From positions 124,001-188,000 of the forward strand of contig LNEC01000011.1 of assembly GCA_001464035.1 (NCBI GenBank): DNA of 64,000 nt, read 5' to 3'. The stretch comes from Bradyrhizobiaceae bacterium Ga0074131 (GTDB taxonomy: Bacteria > Pseudomonadota > Alphaproteobacteria > Rhizobiales > Xanthobacteraceae). Below the pieces are notes generated by a model that had not been told where the DNA came from, did no database searches, and was given only the letters and a program-made list of their open reading frames with translations. Both the position numbers and the translations under genes were made by a program. The stretch's first letter is position 1, and every line of letters begins with the position of its first letter. Shown here piece after piece: positions 61,551 to 64,000 of the stretch.

Positions 61551-62450
61551 TCACGAGCGCAGCGCCATGGTGACGCCGCCGAGCGTGACCACCAGCGCGG
61601 TGATCTCGCGCACGCCGAGCGGCTCGTGCAGCATCGCGCCGGCGGCGAGCACGCCGATGACGGGCACCAGCAGCGTGCCGATCGAGGCGGTCGCCGCCGG
61701 CAATCGCTCCAGGGCTGCGAACCAGCAGACGTAGCACAGGCAAAACTGGATCAGCGTCATGTACAGCATCGACGCCCAGCCGACGGCGGAGAGCGCCGCG
61801 ACATGCGGCTGCTCGACCGCGAGCCCCACGATGGCGATCGGTAGGCAGCCGATGCCGATCTGCCACGCCGCCAGCGACAGCGGCGGCATCGCCAGCGGAA
61901 AATGCTTGGTCAGCACGGTGCCGAGCGCGACGCAGACCGCGCCGGCCAGCGCGAACAGGAGGCCCGGCAGCTTCTCGAGGCTGGCCTCGAGGCCGTTGCC
62001 GCCGATCAGGACCGTGATGCCGGCAAGCGCCACCGCCAGCGAGATCGCGCGCGCCGGCGACAGCCGCTCGCCCAGGATCGGCCATGCCAGCAGCGCCACC
62101 CACACCGGAATCGAAATCCCGAGCACCGCGGCCTCGCTGGCATTGAGCCACAGCAGCGCCAGCCCCATGAAGGCGACCCAGCCGCCGATCGTCAGCATCG
62201 ATACCAGCAGCAGCCGCGACCACATCGGCCGCGGCACCGCCAGACTCTGCCGCCGCGCCAGCGCAAACAGCGCCAGCGCCGCGGCGCCGATGATGCCGCA
62301 CAGCCCGCGCGACGACAGCGGCGGCCACTCCGAGAGCAGGTTCTTCATGATCGGGAAGTTCAGTCCCCAGCCCACCGAGGTGACGGCGAGGAAGGTCAGG
62401 CCGAGCGGCGAGATGCCGAACACCGCGCGCCTCGTTGGCAGAGCTTTCAT
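61551..62450 (-). CDS. EamA/DMT-family transporter, second of a tandem pair
   Basis: 299 residues from ATG 62450, ten hydrophobic segments in two EamA halves: GLTFLAVTSVGWGLNFPIMK and, in the second half, WQIGIGCLPIAIVGLAVE then AALERLPAATASIGTLLVPV. The C-terminus is GVTMALRS. DMT proteins export metabolites or amino acids. It overlaps the preceding paralogue by four bases (ATGA) and shares extensive similarity with it, evidence of tandem duplication and coupled translation. Confidence 0.92.
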   Translation of the reverse strand: MKALPTRRAVFGISPLGLTFLAVTSVGWGLNFPIMKNLLSEWPPLSSRGLCGIIGAAALALFALARRQSLAVPRPMWSRLLLVSMLTIGGWVAFMGLALLWLNASEAAVLGISIPVWVALLAWPILGERLSPARAISLAVALAGITVLIGGNGLEASLEKLPGLLFALAGAVCVALGTVLTKHFPLAMPPLSLAAWQIGIGCLPIAIVGLAVEQPHVAALSAVGWASMLYMTLIQFCLCYVCWFAALERLPAATASIGTLLVPVIGVLAAGAMLHEPLGVREITALVVTLGGVTMALRS

Positions 62451-63346
62451 GACCGCGTCGCCAGCACCACGCCGGCCAGCGTGAACACCAGCGCGGCGAT
62501 CTGGCCGAGGCCGAGCGGCTCCCCCAAGGCCACCGCGGATGCCGCGACGCCGATCACCGGCACCGCCATGGTGCCGATCGCCGCCACCGAGGCCGGCAGC
62601 CGGGCGAGTGCGGCGAACCAGGCCACATAGGCCACGCAGAACTGGATGACGGTCGAATAGAACAGCAGGATCCAGCCGAGATGGGACAGCGCCATGATGT
62701 CGGTGGTCTCGACCAGCCAGCCGACGATGGCGACCGGCAGGCAGCCGATCCCGATCTGCCAGGCGGCAGCCGACAGCGGCGGCAGATCGAGCGGCAGCTT
62801 CTTCGCCAGCACCGTGCCGACGGCAAAGCCGACGGCGCCGCCGAGCGCCATGACGATTCCCGGCCATTTTTCCACGCTGGCCGCCAGACCATTGCCGCCC
62901 ATGATCGAGGCGAGGCCGGCGAACGCCATCACAAGCGAAATCACCCGCAACAGATTGGGCCGCTCGCCGAGCACCGGCCAGGCCAGGATCGAGGCCCAGA
63001 TCGGCATGGTGTAGGCGATCAGCGCGGCCTCGCTGGCCGGCAGCCACAGCAATGCCAGCCCCATCAGCGCCATCCACAGCGCGACGTTGAGCATCGCCGC
63101 CAGCACCAGCCGCGGCCACATCGCGCGGGGCACGCGCAGGCTCTGGCCGGAGAACAGCGCCAGCAGCGCCAGCAGGCCGGCGCCGATCACGCCTGTCGTG
63201 CCGCGCATGGTCAGCGGCGGCAGCTCGTTCAGCAGGTATTTGGTCACTGGCCAGTTGAATCCCCAGCCGACCGAGGTGATGGCGAGGAACATCAGGCCCG
63301 CCGGCGTGATCGGCGCACGCGCGCCGGTCGGCTCTGCATCTGTCAT
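62447..63346 (-). CDS. EamA/DMT-family transporter, first of a tandem pair
   Basis: 299 residues from ATG 63346, ten hydrophobic segments: GLMFLAITSVGWGFNWPVTK, WQIGIGCLPVAIVGWLVE, AALARLPASVAAIGTMAVPV, ending GVVLATRS. Same length and segment order as the downstream gene. The two may form a paired transporter or be independent duplicates. Substrate unknown. The plus-strand frames opposite show no family likeness. Confidence 0.92.
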   Translation of the reverse strand: MTDAEPTGARAPITPAGLMFLAITSVGWGFNWPVTKYLLNELPPLTMRGTTGVIGAGLLALLALFSGQSLRVPRAMWPRLVLAAMLNVALWMALMGLALLWLPASEAALIAYTMPIWASILAWPVLGERPNLLRVISLVMAFAGLASIMGGNGLAASVEKWPGIVMALGGAVGFAVGTVLAKKLPLDLPPLSAAAWQIGIGCLPVAIVGWLVETTDIMALSHLGWILLFYSTVIQFCVAYVAWFAALARLPASVAAIGTMAVPVIGVAASAVALGEPLGLGQIAALVFTLAGVVLATRS

Positions 63347-63628
63347 GGGTAAATGGGACCAGAGGAATCGGCGGCACCATGCCGGTTATCCCGGCGTGAA
63401 GCCATGCGCCGGCGGGCATGCCTGCCCGGACATCCCAAGGCGGACGTGAGTCTTCCCGGAGCAACCCCAAACACGCCTCGAGGGCGCAAAATATAGTTGC
63501 CCTGTGAACAGCGGGGTGAAGCCCGATCCGCCTCGCCCCGGAAGATTTTTTCGCTTGGGAATCTCTGAGGACTCACTGATACTTGGGCCCATCAGAGCGG
63601 CCGGGCGGCCTCTGGTTTTCCCCAATTT

Positions 63629-63644
63629 GCACCATATTTAGTGT
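63629..63644 (+). promoter_or_regulatory. NrdR box (strong) and weak partner at 63660-63675
   Basis: GCACCATATTTAGTGT matches the NrdR consensus ACACWATATATWGTGT at 13 of 16 positions. A weaker partner, GTACTAATCCTTGACG (7 of 16, core preserved), begins exactly 31 bases later, the usual spacing of paired NrdR boxes, and overlaps the -35 of the promoter at 63670. NrdR represses ribonucleotide reductase genes when dATP/ATP is high. Confidence 0.6.
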
Positions 63645-63669
63645 TTGATTCAGGAACTCGTACTAATCC

Positions 63670-63699
63670 TTGACGGGCGCGATGGAGTCGGCCTAGTTT
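63670..63699 (+). promoter_or_regulatory. Putative sigma70-type promoter reading off the right end
   Basis: TTGACG (63670-63675), 18-base spacer, TAGTTT (63694-63699). Transcription would start near 63706, at the foot of a strong hairpin. Overlap with the second NrdR-like box suggests repression. Confidence 0.5.
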
Positions 63700-63705
63700 T
63701 GGATC

Positions 63706-63936
63706 GTTCGGTGCCGGGTGGTTTTCAGTCCCGCCGAACGCTCCCTGACAGGGTTCCAGAATGACCATTCCGATCGCCCTGGGGGGCGCGGGGGATGGGT
63801 TTTCTTGCCCTGAATTCCCGGGAATTCTTCGGAAGAATTCAGGGGCTTTCAGGGCGACAAAAACCGGCCAAAATGGCCGGGGGGTGACGAAGCGGGGCGT
63901 TGAGACGACAGGATCGGTGTTCGCATCGATCCTGCG
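63706..63936 (+). ncRNA. Candidate structured leader RNA with at least four hairpins
   Basis: Hairpins in order: GTTCGG..CCGGG / CCCG..CCGAAC (about 63705-63738); CCCTGAATTC / GAATTCAGGG with an alternative inner GAATTCTTC/GAAGAATTC (63812-63851); CCGGCCA / TGGCCGG (about 63866-63883); and CAGGATCG..TTCG..CGATCCTG (about 63911-63936). It could be a long 5' leader or a separate RNA. It lacks the conserved blocks of the cobalamin riboswitch, tmRNA, SRP RNA or RNase P RNA. Confidence 0.4.
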
Positions 63937-64000
63937 CGGAGAGAGCAGAGAGAACAGGCTGGATCCACCGGCCGCTGGCGGACGATCGAACCACCGAGGT

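Larger units (their letters stand above)
63347..64000. other. Gene-free right end with NrdR-like boxes, promoter and structured leader
   Basis: 654 bases with no supported gene. From 63629 onward it holds an operator-like pair, a promoter and a series of hairpins reading rightward. A coding gene probably starts beyond 64000. Confidence 0.6.

Noticed and set aside
61551..63470. A 639-residue minus-strand frame spanning both DMT genes
   Set aside because: Its first half is the wrong frame of the first DMT transporter; the two 299-residue genes with a four-base overlap explain the region.
63706..64000. Cobalamin riboswitch in the right-hand leader
   Set aside because: The B12 box and the conserved GCCACTG and AAxGGGAA-type blocks are absent.

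Overview
The window looks like a chromosomal segment of a Bradyrhizobium-like alphaproteobacterium (Hyphomicrobiales). The evidence is a high-GC coding style, the suf operon layout, split-S1 RNase E, NDUFA12, DUF2155, DUF1236 and BA14K proteins, a CtrA-era style of short intergenic repeats seen in that group, and matches to the general-stress sigma factor (EcfG) promoter GGAAC-N16/17-CGTT. Most of it is ordinary core genome; no rRNA, tRNA, CRISPR array or intact mobile element was recognised.

Layout. 1-3.0 kb: a partial FAD monooxygenase, an IS5-type transposase remnant, a GNAT acetyltransferase and a decayed caspase-like gene. 3-6.5 kb: DEAD-box helicase, diguanylate cyclase, TfoX-N protein. 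6.6-13.7 kb: a leftward SUF iron-sulfur assembly operon (second cysteine desulfurase, sufB, sufC, sufD, sufS, sufT-like, sufA). 14-19.4 kb: hydrolase, glutathione transferase, anmK, tyrS, MFS transporter. 19.4-26.2 kb: very large DUF3971/AsmA-like protein, peroxiredoxin with a histone-H1-like tail, M23 peptidase, SRPBCC protein. 26.4-30.3 kb: substrate-binding-protein remnant, NodU-type carbamoyltransferase, frameshifted DMT transporter, collagen-like lipoprotein. 30.5-35.8 kb: prfB (with a programmed frameshift), PBP1A and amiC, all leftward. 36.5-44.9 kb: RNase E, a coiled-coil membrane protein, aminotransferase, M48 protease with TPRs, DsbA-like protein. 45-48.5 kb: DUF1236 repeat protein, aroQ, accB, accC. 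48.6-51.9 kb: a three-gene signalling operon and a 23-residue membrane peptide. 52.2-63.3 kb: aat, a Rieske-flavodoxin fusion, DUF2155, SDR and esterase, GlxA-type regulator with DJ-1/PfpI protein, small membrane proteins, NDUFA12, BA14K protein and two tandem DMT transporters. 63.35-64 kb: a gene-free region with an NrdR-like box, a promoter and several strong hairpins, probably the leader of a gene beyond the window.

The most interesting theme is a likely general stress response cluster between 45 and 61 kb. Four perfect EcfG-type promoters (45036, 48523, 51979 reverse, 59806 reverse) and one near match (60803) lie 30-65 bases upstream of starts. They precede a DUF1236 repeat protein, a CHASE3 kinase / receiver / receiver-HRXXN-kinase operon, a 23-residue membrane peptide, an 84-residue membrane protein and a BA14K protein. 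Other points worth a look are an apparent in-frame 8-codon deletion in accC, a probable one-base insertion in a DMT transporter, a triple decamer operator at the GST promoter, and the NrdR-controlled structured leader at the right end.
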